Shown: piece after piece, positions 34,685-43,530 of the stretch | How the letters are laid out: each line of letters starts with the position of its first letter | Numbering within the stretch: the first letter of the stretch is position 1 | Assembly: GCF_014859355.1 (NCBI RefSeq) | Contig: NZ_JACUUJ010000003.1 | Location: 58,498-122,497 of the forward strand | Source: Yoonia sp. | GTDB taxonomy: Bacteria; Pseudomonadota; Alphaproteobacteria; Rhodobacterales; Rhodobacteraceae | Direction of reading: 5' to 3' | DNA: 64,000 bases | Translations under genes and position numbers: made by a program | The notes under the pieces: model-generated | Databases searched by the model: none | Seen by the model: only the letters and a program-made list of their open reading frames with translations | Told to the model about the DNA's origin: nothing

Positions 34685-35380
34685 TTAAAACGTCACGGTT
34701 TCCATCACTTCGGGCGTTTTCACATCGACCCCGGGCAAGGCATCCACCAGCGGCTGTGCGGATTGCGCAAGCAATGGAAAGGTCTTGTAATGGCAAGGTA
34801 TGACCGTCTTGAAGTTGAAATAGCGCTTCGTGGCATAAGCCGCGCGATCCATGTCCATCGTATAGCGCCCCCCACAGGACAGGATCCCGATGTCGGGTTT
34901 GTGGTAATCGCCCATCCAGTCCATGTCGGCCATGATGTCTGTGTCGCCGCTGACATAAATTACATGCCCTTCGCCTGCGATCATGAAACCTGCCTCTGAC
35001 CCTGACGCGCGCGGCTGGTCGCCGCTGAAATCCACGCTGGAGGAATGGCAGGCGTTCACAATTGTGACAGCGACATCGCCCAAGTGCAGCGTGCCGCCCT
35101 TGTTGAACCCAAGCGTTTCAACCCCGTCCTTGCCGCCCCACATCGTGGCGAGTTCATGAATGCAGAGAATGGGAATGCCTGCCGTCTTGGCAATATTCAA
35201 TGCGCTGCTGGCATGGTCGCCATGGCCGTGGGTCAGCAGGATATGCGTGGCCCCGGCGATGGCCGTATCATGCTGATTATCGGGCAGAACCGGATTGCCC
35301 GCCAGCCATGGATCGACCAGCAAGACCTGTTCTGCAATTTCGATCCGAAACCCCGAATGTCCCAGCCATGTGATTTTCAT
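34685..35380 (-). CDS. Metal-dependent hydrolase, UPF0173 (metallo-beta-lactamase fold)
   Basis: 231 aa. MKITWLGHSGFRI at the start, the metal motif LLTHGHGDHAS (HxHxDH), then CHSSSVDF and YVSGDTDIMADM with the bridging Asp; His in PCHYKTFPLL near the C-terminus. This is the conserved UPF0173/YtkL family, related to UlaG; the natural substrate is unknown. It converges with tadA and is divergent from the ceramidase-like gene. Confidence 0.9.
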   Translation of the reverse strand: MKITWLGHSGFRIEIAEQVLLVDPWLAGNPVLPDNQHDTAIAGATHILLTHGHGDHASSALNIAKTAGIPILCIHELATMWGGKDGVETLGFNKGGTLHLGDVAVTIVNACHSSSVDFSGDQPRASGSEAGFMIAGEGHVIYVSGDTDIMADMDWMGDYHKPDIGILSCGGRYTMDMDRAAYATKRYFNFKTVIPCHYKTFPLLAQSAQPLVDALPGVDVKTPEVMETVTF

Positions 35381-35433
35381 CTTGCCCTCCGTGATTACTG
35401 CCCCAGACTAACCGCTGACGGATGAGGCGCAAG

Positions 35434-36081
35434 ATGGATTGGTTTGCACAGATAAATGCCTATTGCGAAAGGGGTGACGCATCCTATTGGGCGGAACCGG
35501 TCAATGCGGTCACCAACCTTTCGTTCATCATCGCGGCGGCAATCATGTGGCCGCGCAGCGCGGGCCTGCCCATGGCGCGGGTGCTTTGTGTGATCCTGTT
35601 TGTGATTGGCGTGGGCAGCTACCTGTTTCACACCCATGCCACGGCTTGGGCAGCCCTGGCGGATGTTGTGCCGATCGGGCTGTTTATCCTGACCTATCTT
35701 TTTGCAATCAACCGCGACGCGGTGCCGCTGCGGACCAATTGGGCGGTTTTGGCAACACTGTTGTTTATCCCCTATGCCGCCCTTCTTGTGCCTGTCCTGC
35801 ACCAGATTCCGTTCGTGCGGATTTCAAATTTTTACTGGACGGTGCCTATTCTGCTGATGATTTACGCTGTTTTCCTGCGCCATCACGCAGAATTGGCGCG
35901 CGGTTTCTGGGTCGGGGCTGCGATTCTGACGGTATCCATCACCTTCCGGTCGCTGGATGCGCGCCTGTGCGCTGCGCTGCCCATTGGCACGCATTTCATG
36001 TGGCACCTGCTGAATGGCGTGATGCTGGGCTGGATGATCGAAGTTTACCGCCGCCATATGCTTGCGGGCCGCACGGCCTGA
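35434..36081 (+). CDS. Ceramidase-family seven-helix membrane protein
   Basis: 215 aa from ATG 35434 (ATG 35422 is possible). The N-terminal YCERGDASYWAEPVNAVTNL, GSYLFHTHATAWAALADVVPI and C-terminal GTHFMWHLLNGVMLGWM match the alkaline ceramidase/CREST superfamily. In that family, three His, one Ser and one Asp bind zinc; candidates here are H in SYLFHTHA, D in ALADVVP and the two H in GTHFMWH. About seven membrane helices. Amidase action on a ceramide-like or N-acyl lipid is inferred; the substrate is unknown. Divergent from the hydrolase gene. Confidence 0.8.
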   Translation: MDWFAQINAYCERGDASYWAEPVNAVTNLSFIIAAAIMWPRSAGLPMARVLCVILFVIGVGSYLFHTHATAWAALADVVPIGLFILTYLFAINRDAVPLRTNWAVLATLLFIPYAALLVPVLHQIPFVRISNFYWTVPILLMIYAVFLRHHAELARGFWVGAAILTVSITFRSLDARLCAALPIGTHFMWHLLNGVMLGWMIEVYRRHMLAGRTA

Positions 36082-36120
36082 CGCTAAACGCAAGGGCAAC
36101 GCTTTACCGGAGTATTGCCA

Positions 36121-36408
36121 ATGTCGATAGACACCGAAACCGCCCGCCGCGTGGCCAAGCTGGCCCGTATCAAGGTTGAAGAAGATGCGCTGCCCGCACT
36201 GGCCAGTGAATTCAGCGCGATTCTTGGGTTCATCGAACAGTTGAACGAAGTGGACGTGGACGGGGTGGAACCGATGACATCCGTTACCCCGCAACGTCTG
36301 AAACGGCGCGACGATGTGGTGACCGACGGGAACCAGCAAAAGGCGATCCTTGCCAATGCGCCAGATGCCCGCGAAGGGTTTTTTGCCGTCCCGAAGGTAG
36401 TTGAATAA
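36121..36408 (+). CDS. gatC: Asp-tRNA(Asn)/Glu-tRNA(Gln) amidotransferase subunit C
   Basis: 95 aa. [19 protein letters not shown] through [19 protein letters not shown] and [14 protein letters not shown] are typical GatC. It stabilises GatA and GatB in the complex that amidates Glu-tRNA(Gln) and Asp-tRNA(Asn). ATG 36121 has GGAG upstream. It shares one base with gatA (TAATG). gatB is not in the window. Confidence 0.96.
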   Translation: MSIDTETARRVAKLARIKVEEDALPALASEFSAILGFIEQLNEVDVDGVEPMTSVTPQRLKRRDDVVTDGNQQKAILANAPDAREGFFAVPKVVE

Positions 36409-37889
36409 TGACCGATCTGACCAAACTCACCATTGCCCAAGCCCGCGATGCAATGCGCAAGGGCGACACCAGCAGCGCCGAAATCACGCAAGCCTGCCTG
36501 ACCGCGATCGAAGGCGCCAATGCACTGGGCGCATTCGTGCATCACACGCCTGATATCGCGGCCACGCAGGCCGCCGCCGCTGATGCGCGGATCAAGGCGG
36601 GCGATGCGCCGGACATGTGCGGTATTCCGATTGGTATCAAGGATCTGTTCTGCACCAAGGGCGTGCCGTCACAGGCGGCGTCGCGCATCCTGCAAGGGTT
36701 CAAACCCGCATACGAATCGACCGTCACAACACAGTTGTTTGATGCGGGTGCCGTCATGCTGGGCAAGCTGAACATGGACGAATTCGCCATGGGGTCGTCC
36801 AATGAAACATCTGTCTACGGCAACGCGGTCAACCCGTGGAAAGCAGGCGATACGCAACTGACACCGGGCGGATCATCGGGCGGGTCGGCGGCGGCTGTGG
36901 CGGCTGACCTGTGCCTTGCAGCGACAGGCACCGATACCGGCGGGTCGATCCGCCAGCCTGCGGCCTTTACCGGCATCACGGGGCTGAAACCCACCTATGG
37001 GCGCGTGTCACGCTGGGGCATCGTGGCGTTCGCGTCTTCGCTAGATCAGGCGGGGCCGATGACCAAGGACGTGCGCGATGCGGCGATCATGTTGCAGGCC
37101 ATGTGTGGCCACGACCCAAAGGACAGCACCAGCGCCGATCTGCCCGTGCCCGATTTCGAGGCCGCGCTGACAGGCGACATCAAGGGTAAGGTTATCGGGA
37201 TTCCCCGCGAATACCGCATGGACGGGATGCCCGAGGAAATCGAAAAGCTGTGGGCCGATGGCACCGCGATGCTGAAAGACGCAGGCGCGGTGATCCGCGA
37301 CATCAGCCTGCCGCACACAAAATACGCGCTGCCTGCTTATTATGTGATTGCCCCCGCCGAGGCATCATCGAACCTGGCCCGCTATGACGGTGTGCGTTTT
37401 GGCCACCGTGCCAAACTGGCGCAGGGCGACGGGATTACAGAAATGTATGAAAAAACCCGCGCCGAGGGGTTCGGCGCAGAGGTGCAGCGTCGCGTGATGG
37501 TCGGCACCTATGTGCTGTCGGCAGGCTTTTACGACGCCTACTACAACCGTGCCCGCAAGGTCCGCACGCTGATCAAGCGGGATTTCGACCAAGTGTTTGA
37601 CGCCGGTGTCGAGGCGATCCTGACGCCTACGACACCGTCAGCGGCCTTTGGCCTTGGCGAAATGGCGGATGCGGATCCGATCAAGATGTATCTGAACGAT
37701 GTGTTCACCGTGACCGTGAACCTTGCCGGTCTGCCCGGCATCGCTGTGCCTACCGGAATCGATGCACTGGGGCTGCCATTGGGGCTGCAACTGATCGGGC
37801 GGCCCTGGGACGAGGCCGGATTGCTGAACACCGCCTATGCATTGGAGCAGGCGGCGGGTTTTGTAGCCAAACCGCAAAAGTGGTGGTAG
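36408..37889 (+). CDS. gatA: Asp-tRNA(Asn)/Glu-tRNA(Gln) amidotransferase subunit A
   Basis: 493-aa amidase-signature enzyme. The Ser-cisSer-Lys triad is visible: Lys in [11 protein letters not shown] (near 78), Ser in [14 protein letters not shown] (near 154) and Ser in [14 protein letters not shown] (near 178). C-terminal [13 protein letters not shown] and LPLGLQLIG are standard. It releases ammonia from glutamine for GatB to amidate the misacylated tRNA. Full length, downstream of gatC. Confidence 0.97.
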   Translation: MTDLTKLTIAQARDAMRKGDTSSAEITQACLTAIEGANALGAFVHHTPDIAATQAAAADARIKAGDAPDMCGIPIGIKDLFCTKGVPSQAASRILQGFKPAYESTVTTQLFDAGAVMLGKLNMDEFAMGSSNETSVYGNAVNPWKAGDTQLTPGGSSGGSAAAVAADLCLAATGTDTGGSIRQPAAFTGITGLKPTYGRVSRWGIVAFASSLDQAGPMTKDVRDAAIMLQAMCGHDPKDSTSADLPVPDFEAALTGDIKGKVIGIPREYRMDGMPEEIEKLWADGTAMLKDAGAVIRDISLPHTKYALPAYYVIAPAEASSNLARYDGVRFGHRAKLAQGDGITEMYEKTRAEGFGAEVQRRVMVGTYVLSAGFYDAYYNRARKVRTLIKRDFDQVFDAGVEAILTPTTPSAAFGLGEMADADPIKMYLNDVFTVTVNLAGLPGIAVPTGIDALGLPLGLQLIGRPWDEAGLLNTAYALEQAAGFVAKPQKWW

Positions 37890-37929
37890 TTTCCCCAAAA
37901 AATGTAACGCAGGTGGCAGATAGGTCCAG

Positions 37930-38679
37930 ATGTCCAAGAGTTTGATGATAGCGTTGGCCATAACCGGTTTGGCAGCCTGTGCCACGGGAAGTGAACCCAA
38001 CCGTGGCGTCGGGTTCGACACTTATGCCATGTATGAACTTGAACGCGCAGAGCGCGAGGCAGCCCTGTCGTCTGGCCGCAGCAGCGGTATTGTGCCGCCT
38101 GCGCAGGTCACAGTTATGCCGTCCCCGCAAGCGCCCCAAGGCATTCCATCAAGTGCGCTGGCCGCAGCTGGCATCGGGCAAGCGGCGGGGACGACGCCCA
38201 GTGCCGTGAACACCGCCGCAGATCCCGGGCGTGTCGGTGGGGTGGATGCGTCACCGACAAATGCCCCGCCCATCATCACAAATAATCCCCGGATTTCGGA
38301 CGAACAGAGCTTTGATGCGGTTGCGGAACGCGAAACCATCGAAAGCGATGCACAAAGGCGCGCAGCCCAGGCCGCCGCGCGCGAACAGATCGCACCGTCT
38401 GCTGTGCCGGAACGGCCTGGCAGCACGGGGCCGAATATCGTTGAATACGCGATCAATGCGCCCAACGTGAAAGGGCAGGCATGGTATAGCCGTTCACTGT
38501 TGACCACGCAGGCGCGCTTTATCCGTAACTGTGCGGCCTACGCCAATGCGGATGAAGCACAGCGCGATTTTCTGGCGCGTGGCGGGCCTGAGCGTGACCG
38601 CCTTGGGCTGGATCCGGACGGGGACGGCTTTGCTTGCGGCTGGGATCCGGCGCCCTTCAAAAGGGCTGCTGGAAACTGA
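37930..38679 (+). CDS. Lipoprotein with C-terminal excalibur calcium-binding domain
   Basis: 249 aa. Lipobox LAAC (Cys17) follows a short signal peptide. A long low-complexity Ala/Pro/Ser region covers about 50-175. The C-terminus has FIRNCAAYANADEAQRDFL and DPDGDGFACGWDP, the DxDxDGxxCE-type excalibur loop. Excalibur domains bind calcium and are common in extracytoplasmic proteins, often with nucleases or cell-wall enzymes. Here the next gene is a cell-wall amidase overlapping by about 46 bases or starting at the stop. Function otherwise unknown. Confidence 0.8.
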   Translation: MSKSLMIALAITGLAACATGSEPNRGVGFDTYAMYELERAEREAALSSGRSSGIVPPAQVTVMPSPQAPQGIPSSALAAAGIGQAAGTTPSAVNTAADPGRVGGVDASPTNAPPIITNNPRISDEQSFDAVAERETIESDAQRRAAQAAAREQIAPSAVPERPGSTGPNIVEYAINAPNVKGQAWYSRSLLTTQARFIRNCAAYANADEAQRDFLARGGPERDRLGLDPDGDGFACGWDPAPFKRAAGN

Positions 38680-39359
38680 CGCTGAGATCGCATCCGTCGC
38701 CCAACTGCGGGCCGCGCAGGGATGGCGCGCGCCCTGACATTGTCGTAATCCATTACACCGCGATGCCGTCGGCCAAGGCTGCGCTTGATACATTGTGCAA
38801 TCCCGAAAACGAGGTTTCAGCCCATTACCTGATCGCAGCCGATGGCGCAGTGATGGCATTGGTGCCAGAAGCGCTGCGCGCATGGCACGCAGGCGCAGGG
38901 CGCTGGGGGCGGGTCTCGGATGTGAATAGCCGGTCTATCGGAATCGAGCTGTGCAATGACGGGTTCAGCCCCTTTGCCGCCGCGCAGATGGATGCGCTGA
39001 CCGATCTGCTGCGCGGGATCAGGGCGCGCTGGGGGATCCGGCCCGAACGGGTGATTGGCCATTCGGATATGGCACCGGGCCGCAAGATCGATCCGGGTGC
39101 GCGATTCGATTGGCGCAGGCTGGCGCACGCAGGGCTGGCTGTATGGCCTGACCCATGCGGATCTGCCGACACTGCCGGATTTGTGCCATTGATGCGTGCC
39201 TTTGGTTATACAGCAACCGACAACCCTGATGTGCTGTTGCAAGTCTTTCGCCTGCGGTTTCGCCCTTGGGCCAGCGGGCCGCTGGATACGACCGATGCCG
39301 GGCTGATCCACAACCTTGCCCGCCGTTTCCCCGTTGACGTGAACGCCGCCTGCACCTAA
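38634..39359 (+). CDS. N-acetylmuramoyl-L-alanine amidase (AmpD-like, Amidase_2)
   Basis: Up to 241 aa. The Amidase_2 core is visible: IVVIHYTAM (zinc His), HYLIAADGAVMALVPE, SIGIELCNDG, GHSDMAPGRKIDPG (second His and Asp). A C-terminal helical PGRP-like tail ends in LARRFPVDVNAAC. No signal peptide, so like AmpD it may recycle anhydro-muropeptides in the cytosol. No ATG precedes the conserved HPSPNCGPRRDG. Options are TTG 38634 (given) or CTG at 38676, which would overlap the previous stop as CTGA with AAGGG upstream. Confidence 0.83.
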   Translation: MRLGSGALQKGCWKLTLRSHPSPNCGPRRDGARPDIVVIHYTAMPSAKAALDTLCNPENEVSAHYLIAADGAVMALVPEALRAWHAGAGRWGRVSDVNSRSIGIELCNDGFSPFAAAQMDALTDLLRGIRARWGIRPERVIGHSDMAPGRKIDPGARFDWRRLAHAGLAVWPDPCGSADTAGFVPLMRAFGYTATDNPDVLLQVFRLRFRPWASGPLDTTDAGLIHNLARRFPVDVNAACT

Positions 39360-39367
39360 CTGACCAG

Positions 39368-39760
39368 TGCGCGGATGGCTGGATGGCTGCGGCAGCAATG
39401 TCGAGGAAAGTCCGGACTCCACAAAGCACGGTGCCGGGTAACGCCCGGCGGGGATAACCCCAGGGAAAGCGCCACAGAGAACAGACTACCTGACATGTCA
39501 GGAAAAGGTGAAACGGTGGGGTAAGAGCCCACCGCGCGCTGGGCAACCAGGGCGGCACGGCAAGCCCCACCGGGAGCAATGCCAAATAGGGACCGCGTGC
39601 GGCGTTGATCCGGCAACGGATATCACCCGCAGGGAGGCTTGAACCCGAGCGGTCCGGGTTGGCAGCTAGAGGGGGTCTGGTAACAGGCCCCCCAGATGAA
39701 TGGTCATCCAACCGCCGGTATCGGCGGGGGACAGAATCCGGCTTATAGGCCATCCGCGCA
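39368..39760 (+). ncRNA. rnpB: RNase P RNA (class A, alphaproteobacterial)
   Basis: About 393 nt. The 5' end TGCGCGGATGGC (39368-39379) is perfectly complementary to the 3' end GCCATCCGCGCA (39749-39760), giving helix P1. The conserved cores GAGGAAAGTCCGGACTCC (near 39402), ACAGAG-AACAGA (P4 side) and the 3' GGACAGAATCCGGCTTATAG are all present. It is the catalytic RNA that matures tRNA 5' ends. It lies 8 bases after the amidase stop. Ends are set by P1 and may be off by a few bases. Confidence 0.96.
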
Positions 39761-39790
39761 GATTAAGGGGCTTGTGACGTGGGTTTGCGG

Positions 39791-39818
39791 TTGACTCGGG
39801 CCTTGGCAAGGGTAAAAG
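39791..39818 (+). promoter_or_regulatory. Candidate sigma-70 promoter for rpmG
   Basis: TTGACT (39791-39796), a 16-base spacer and TAAAAG (39813-39818) lie 62 bases upstream of rpmG, in the gap after rnpB. The -35 element is good and the -10 weak. No other gene occupies 39761-39879. Confidence 0.4.
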
Positions 39819-39879
39819 GCAGGCTCAATCAGTTTTATGCGTAGCGCCCGATGCGGCCCGCAACCAGGAGAGATGAGAT

Positions 39880-40047
39880 ATGGCGAAGCCTACCACCATC
39901 AAGATCCGCCTGAACTCCACTGCGGGGACCGGGCATTTCTACGTGACGAAGAAAAATGCGCGCACGATGACCGAAAAGATGGCGGTCAAGAAATATGACC
40001 CTGTTGTGCGCAAGCATGTCGAATACAAGGAAGGCAAGATCAAGTAA
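39880..40047 (+). CDS. rpmG: 50S ribosomal protein L33
   Basis: 55 aa, [20 protein letters not shown] through [18 protein letters not shown], full-length L33 of the cysteine-free (zinc-independent) type. AGGAGAG lies 9 bases before the ATG. It is followed by an intrinsic terminator and stands alone between rnpB and the Bax-inhibitor gene. Confidence 0.97.
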   Translation: MAKPTTIKIRLNSTAGTGHFYVTKKNARTMTEKMAVKKYDPVVRKHVEYKEGKIK

Positions 40048-40074
40048 TTGATCGCCGTTCCGAACAGCAATCAG

Positions 40075-40099
40075 GCCGCGCAATTTGCGCGGCTTTTTT
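40075..40099 (+). terminator. Intrinsic terminator of rpmG
   Basis: GCCGCGCA (40075-40082) / TGCGCGGC (40086-40093) with a 3-base loop, followed by six T (40094-40099). It lies 27 bases after the rpmG stop. Confidence 0.93.
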
Positions 40100-40125
40100 G
40101 TTTTCAGCCAGTCATTGCGGAAACG

Positions 40126-40151
40126 AAAAAAGGCCGGTGTTTCCACCGGCC
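40126..40151 (-). terminator. Intrinsic terminator of the Bax-inhibitor family gene
   Basis: GGCCGGTG (40132-40139) / CACCGGCC (40144-40151) with a 4-base loop. On the minus strand it is followed by T6 (complement of A 40126-40131). It lies 23 bases after the stop of the leftward gene, back to back with the rpmG terminator. Confidence 0.92.
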
Positions 40152-40174
40152 CCATGCATCAGATGATTTGCCTG

Positions 40175-40945
40175 TTATTCGCGGTTGCCGAACAGTTGCA
40201 GCATGAAGATGAACATGTTGATAAAGTCGAGGTAAAGCGTCAGCGCACCCATCACGGCTGCCTTGCCCAACCATTCGCTGTCACCTGTGGCCGCATGCTG
40301 GATGTAATCGGTCTTGATCTTTTGTGTGTCATAGGCGGTCAGACCAGCGAAGATCAGCACGCCAATGGCCGAGATTGCGAACATGATCGCTTCGGATTGC
40401 ATGAAGATATTGACGATCATCGCAACGATCAGACCGACAACGCCCATGATCAGGAACGATCCCCAAGCAGAAATGTCTTTCTTCGTCGTGTAACCCCACA
40501 TCGACAGGCTGGCAAAGGCGATCGCTGTGATCAGGAAAATCTGAACGATCGAGAAACCTGTATAAATCAGGAAGATCGAGCTGAGCGAGACGCCCATCGC
40601 GGCCGCGTATGCAAAGAAATACGTCCCCAGACCCGAGGCCGACAATCTGTTCGCTGCGGCGCCAAAGCCAAACACCATGGCGAGCGGCAACAGGAACATC
40701 ACCCATTTCAGCGGTGTGGCATAGATCAGATAGCCAAGCTGGGTCAGGTATTCGCCGTTGCCCATGGCGTATTGTGTCGGCTGATCCGTGACCGCAAGAC
40801 CGGAAATCGCCCAAGCGGCAAGACCTGTGATCAACATGCCAATCGACATGGTGCCATAGACTTTGTTCATGTGGGCGCGGAGCCCCGTGTCGATCGTTGA
40901 CGCACGGACGCCAGCAGTTGTCTTCATTGTCTCGAATTGAGCCAT
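40175..40945 (-). CDS. Bax inhibitor-1/YccA family membrane protein
   Basis: 256 aa. After a soluble N-terminus (MAQFETMKTTAGVRASTIDT) there are seven membrane helices, ending with LGKAAVMGALTLYLDFINMFIFMLQLFG, the conserved BI-1/TMBIM C-terminal signature with its Asp. Family members act as proton-sensitive calcium leaks, and YccA modulates FtsH. GGAGG sits just upstream of the ATG. Single-gene transcript with its own terminator. Confidence 0.93.
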   Translation of the reverse strand: MAQFETMKTTAGVRASTIDTGLRAHMNKVYGTMSIGMLITGLAAWAISGLAVTDQPTQYAMGNGEYLTQLGYLIYATPLKWVMFLLPLAMVFGFGAAANRLSASGLGTYFFAYAAAMGVSLSSIFLIYTGFSIVQIFLITAIAFASLSMWGYTTKKDISAWGSFLIMGVVGLIVAMIVNIFMQSEAIMFAISAIGVLIFAGLTAYDTQKIKTDYIQHAATGDSEWLGKAAVMGALTLYLDFINMFIFMLQLFGNRE

Positions 40946-41100
40946 CTATACCTCCAGAAAGAACACAGTGATGCAGCACTGCAGTTAACTTGGGTTTGAT
41001 ATTGGCACATACCCCTGCATTTTCAAGGCTAACCGGTCCTTGAAGGGGTCAATTCTGATCGTTTTTGGCAGGAAAGTTTATTTTCTGACCAAAGGTGCGC

Positions 41101-41322
41101 TTATTTGCGCCAATAGACAGGAACATCCCATGCTGCGCGCTTGGCTTCTGCGGCTGCCTCGCGGTGATTTATGCCAATATCTGCCAGCAAATGGTCGTCA
41201 AGATGGCGCAAGGCGCGGCGTTGACGGGTGACAGCGATCATTGCCCCAAGTCTTGCGGGAATGCCGCTGCCTTGCCGGGGTGTCGGGGCGCAAATGCTGT
41301 TCTGGTGGACGACCTGTGTCAT
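41101..41322 (-). CDS. DUF1127 (YjiS-like) small protein
   Basis: 73 aa. The C-terminal half RRALRHLDDHLLADIGINHREAAAEAKR has the DUF1127 signature L-x3-LxDIGI-x-R. Small arginine-rich DUF1127 proteins bind RNA and affect phosphate, carbon or sRNA turnover in alphaproteobacteria. It is divergent from the LysR-type gene across 114 bases, which must hold both promoters. The start at 41322 is the only ATG before the motif in a sensible position. Confidence 0.78.
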   Translation of the reverse strand: MTQVVHQNSICAPTPRQGSGIPARLGAMIAVTRQRRALRHLDDHLLADIGINHREAAAEAKRAAWDVPVYWRK

Positions 41323-41436
41323 GATATCTTCTTTCGTGATAAATTCAGCAGATATTATTCTGCCGCTTGATATTTAGCGTGGCGTGAACCATTCCTGAAA
41401 TGAATGCTTGTTGAATAATGCATCAGGAATTGTGAT

Positions 41437-42309
41437 ATGGCTCGAAATCTGGACATGACGTCGCTGCGGTCTTTTGTGGCGGTGGCGGATACGGGTGGGG
41501 TAACACGGGCCGCAGGGCTGCTGAACCTGACGCAATCGGCTGTGTCGATGCAGTTGAAACGGCTGGAAGATTCGTTGGATGCTGGTTTGCTCGACCGGTC
41601 AGGGCGGACCGTTGCGCTGACTCCGCAGGGTGAGCAATTGCTCGGCTATGCTCGGCGGATACTGGCGCTGAACGATGAAATCCATGCCAGATTGACCGCC
41701 ACCGAATTTGAAGGCGAACTGAAATTGGGCGTGCCGCATGACATTGTTTACCCTGTGATTCCGACCGTGCTGCGCCAGTTTGCCGCGCGGTATCCCCGAA
41801 TGAGGGTGCATCTTTTGTCCTCTTTCACCCGTAACCTGATGGATGAATTCAACCGCGGCGAAGTTGATCTGATGCTGACCACCGAAGACAGTGTTGGCAG
41901 CGGCGGCGAAACCCTGACGCAAATTCCGCTTGTCTGGGTTGGTGCGCCAGGCGGGCAGGCGTGGAAACAACGCCCCCTGCGATTAGCCTTTGAACAGCGC
42001 TGTTTTTTTCGGCAATATGTCCAACGACGGCTGGATGATGCGGGTATCGCGTGGGAAATGGTGGTGCAAAGCAATTCCAGCCGCACGATCGAGGCAACGG
42101 TCAGTGCCGATCTGGCTGTGCATGCCATGCTGGAAGGCACCGAACCGCGCCATTTCGAACAGATTGACCATGGCGGCAATCTGCCCGCCTTTCGCAAGAT
42201 GAACATCAACATGTATCACGCCGACCTGAAGGATGGGCCGGTATTGGCGGATCTGGCCAAGCTGATCAGGGACGGGTTTTATACGATGAACATGCCCGCT
42301 ATGGCGTGA
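41437..42309 (+). CDS. LysR-type transcriptional regulator
   Basis: 290 aa. The winged HTH (LDMTSLRSFVAVADTGGVTR through GLLNLTQSAVSMQLKRLEDS) is at 5-65. The effector domain begins at about 90 (GELKLGVPHDIVYPVIPTVL). It resembles regulators of small Rhodobacterales metabolic operons; the ligand is unknown. Divergent from the DUF1127 gene. Its last 11 bases overlap the 3' end of the quinone oxidoreductase gene, which it converges on rather than faces, so that gene is not an obvious target. Confidence 0.9.
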   Translation: MARNLDMTSLRSFVAVADTGGVTRAAGLLNLTQSAVSMQLKRLEDSLDAGLLDRSGRTVALTPQGEQLLGYARRILALNDEIHARLTATEFEGELKLGVPHDIVYPVIPTVLRQFAARYPRMRVHLLSSFTRNLMDEFNRGEVDLMLTTEDSVGSGGETLTQIPLVWVGAPGGQAWKQRPLRLAFEQRCFFRQYVQRRLDDAGIAWEMVVQSNSSRTIEATVSADLAVHAMLEGTEPRHFEQIDHGGNLPAFRKMNINMYHADLKDGPVLADLAKLIRDGFYTMNMPAMA

Positions 42310-43258
42310 CGACGACCTTGCCGGTTGATTTACGGCTGCGCATCAGTTCCAGCGCCTGCGCCGCGTCGTTTAGTGGGAAAATATCGCTGATATGTGGCTT
42401 CAGCCGTCCTTTGCTGTGCCAGTCCATCAAGGTGGTAAGACTGTCGGTCAGCGCCTTGGGGTGAAACGCCAGATATCCGCCCCAGTAAAACCCGATGATG
42501 GTGATATTCTTGACCAGAATGATGTTGGCCGGAATTTGCGGCACATCGCCACTGGCAAACCCGATAACCAAGATGCGGGCTTCACGGTTGCACGCACCCA
42601 GCGCCGACTTGAACGCATCGCCGCCCACAGGGTCGTAAACGACATCGGCCCCACCCAGTGCCTTGACGGCTGCCTTGATATCGGCGCTTGTGCTGTCGAT
42701 CAGATGATCGGCACCGGCGGCCTTGGCCACGGCGAGTTTATCCGCACCGCGCGCCACAGCGATCACAGTTGCCCCCATCGCCTTGCCGATTTCAACCGCC
42801 GTCAGCCCGACACCGCCTGCAGCCCCCAACACCAGCAATGTTTCCCCCGGTCGCAAGCGGGCCCGCCGGTCCAGCGCCAGATGCGACGTGCCATAGGCCA
42901 CCATGAAACCGGCGGCTGTTTCCGACGTCATATCATCGGGCACAGGGCGGCACAGGGCGGCAGGAAAACAACCCATTTCAGCCATACCGCCCTGTCCGCC
43001 AAACACCGCAACGCGCGTGCCAATTGCAGGCGCGGTCACGCCGGGGCCATGGCCGATGACGGTGCCGCAGACTTCCATCCCCAAGGTAAAGGGTGGGGTG
43101 GGGGTATCCTGATATTGGCCTTTGGCCATCAAAAGATCTGCGAAATTCAATCCGCAGGCCGCGATTTGTAGCAAAACTTCACCAGCCTCGGGTGCGGGCT
43201 GGTTGACCGTCACAATCGTTGGGTCGGTGTCGAATGATCTGACTTGGAAGGCGCGCAT
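42299..43258 (-). CDS. NADPH:quinone oxidoreductase-like zinc-independent MDR
   Basis: 319 aa. GroES-like half (ILQIAACGLNFADLLMAKGQ type, no catalytic-zinc Cys/His set) and Rossmann half with LLVLGAAGGVGLTAVEIGKAMG. PVGGDAF and GFASGDVPQIPAN are typical of the QOR/crotonyl-type MDRs. It probably reduces quinones or enones with NADPH. Start at MRAFQVRSF (43258); the open frame extends 15 codons further but starts at MRAF in homologues. Divergent from the XRE gene across 272 bases. Confidence 0.88.
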   Translation of the reverse strand: MRAFQVRSFDTDPTIVTVNQPAPEAGEVLLQIAACGLNFADLLMAKGQYQDTPTPPFTLGMEVCGTVIGHGPGVTAPAIGTRVAVFGGQGGMAEMGCFPAALCRPVPDDMTSETAAGFMVAYGTSHLALDRRARLRPGETLLVLGAAGGVGLTAVEIGKAMGATVIAVARGADKLAVAKAAGADHLIDSTSADIKAAVKALGGADVVYDPVGGDAFKSALGACNREARILVIGFASGDVPQIPANIILVKNITIIGFYWGGYLAFHPKALTDSLTTLMDWHSKGRLKPHISDIFPLNDAAQALELMRSRKSTGKVVVTP

Positions 43259-43389
43259 ATGATCGAATCCCTGATGCCGTAATTGATTTCCCCGTAACTT
43301 CATCCGTTTGAACGGGATCTGACAGCCCCAGTTTGCTTTGTTTGGGGGATGACCTTGCGAACCTGTCTTTAAGGGCAGGTCAGGTCACT

Positions 43390-43434
43390 GCAACCGTTGC
43401 GTGTTTTGTGATATTGATGTCATGCACGTGACAT
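43390..43434. promoter_or_regulatory. Two inverted repeats in the qor-XRE divergent gap
   Basis: GCAAC-C-GTTGC (43390-43400) and ATGTCA-N6-TGACAT (43417-43434) lie in the 272-base gap 43259-43530, upstream of the XRE gene. Either could be an operator for the dimeric XRE protein. The rest of the gap holds no gene I can support. Confidence 0.4.
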
Positions 43435-43530
43435 TGCGCGATTTGTTGGTTGGCAGGGGTGCCGGTATGGCTTCGCAACGGGGTCTGGCAACAGATGTGC
43501 TGGTGGCTTTGAAATGAAGGAATCGAAAAG

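Noticed and set aside
42943..42962. Direct repeat of CACAGGGCGG
   Set aside because: Two 10-base copies inside the oxidoreductase coding region; probably chance in GC-rich sequence, not a repeat array.
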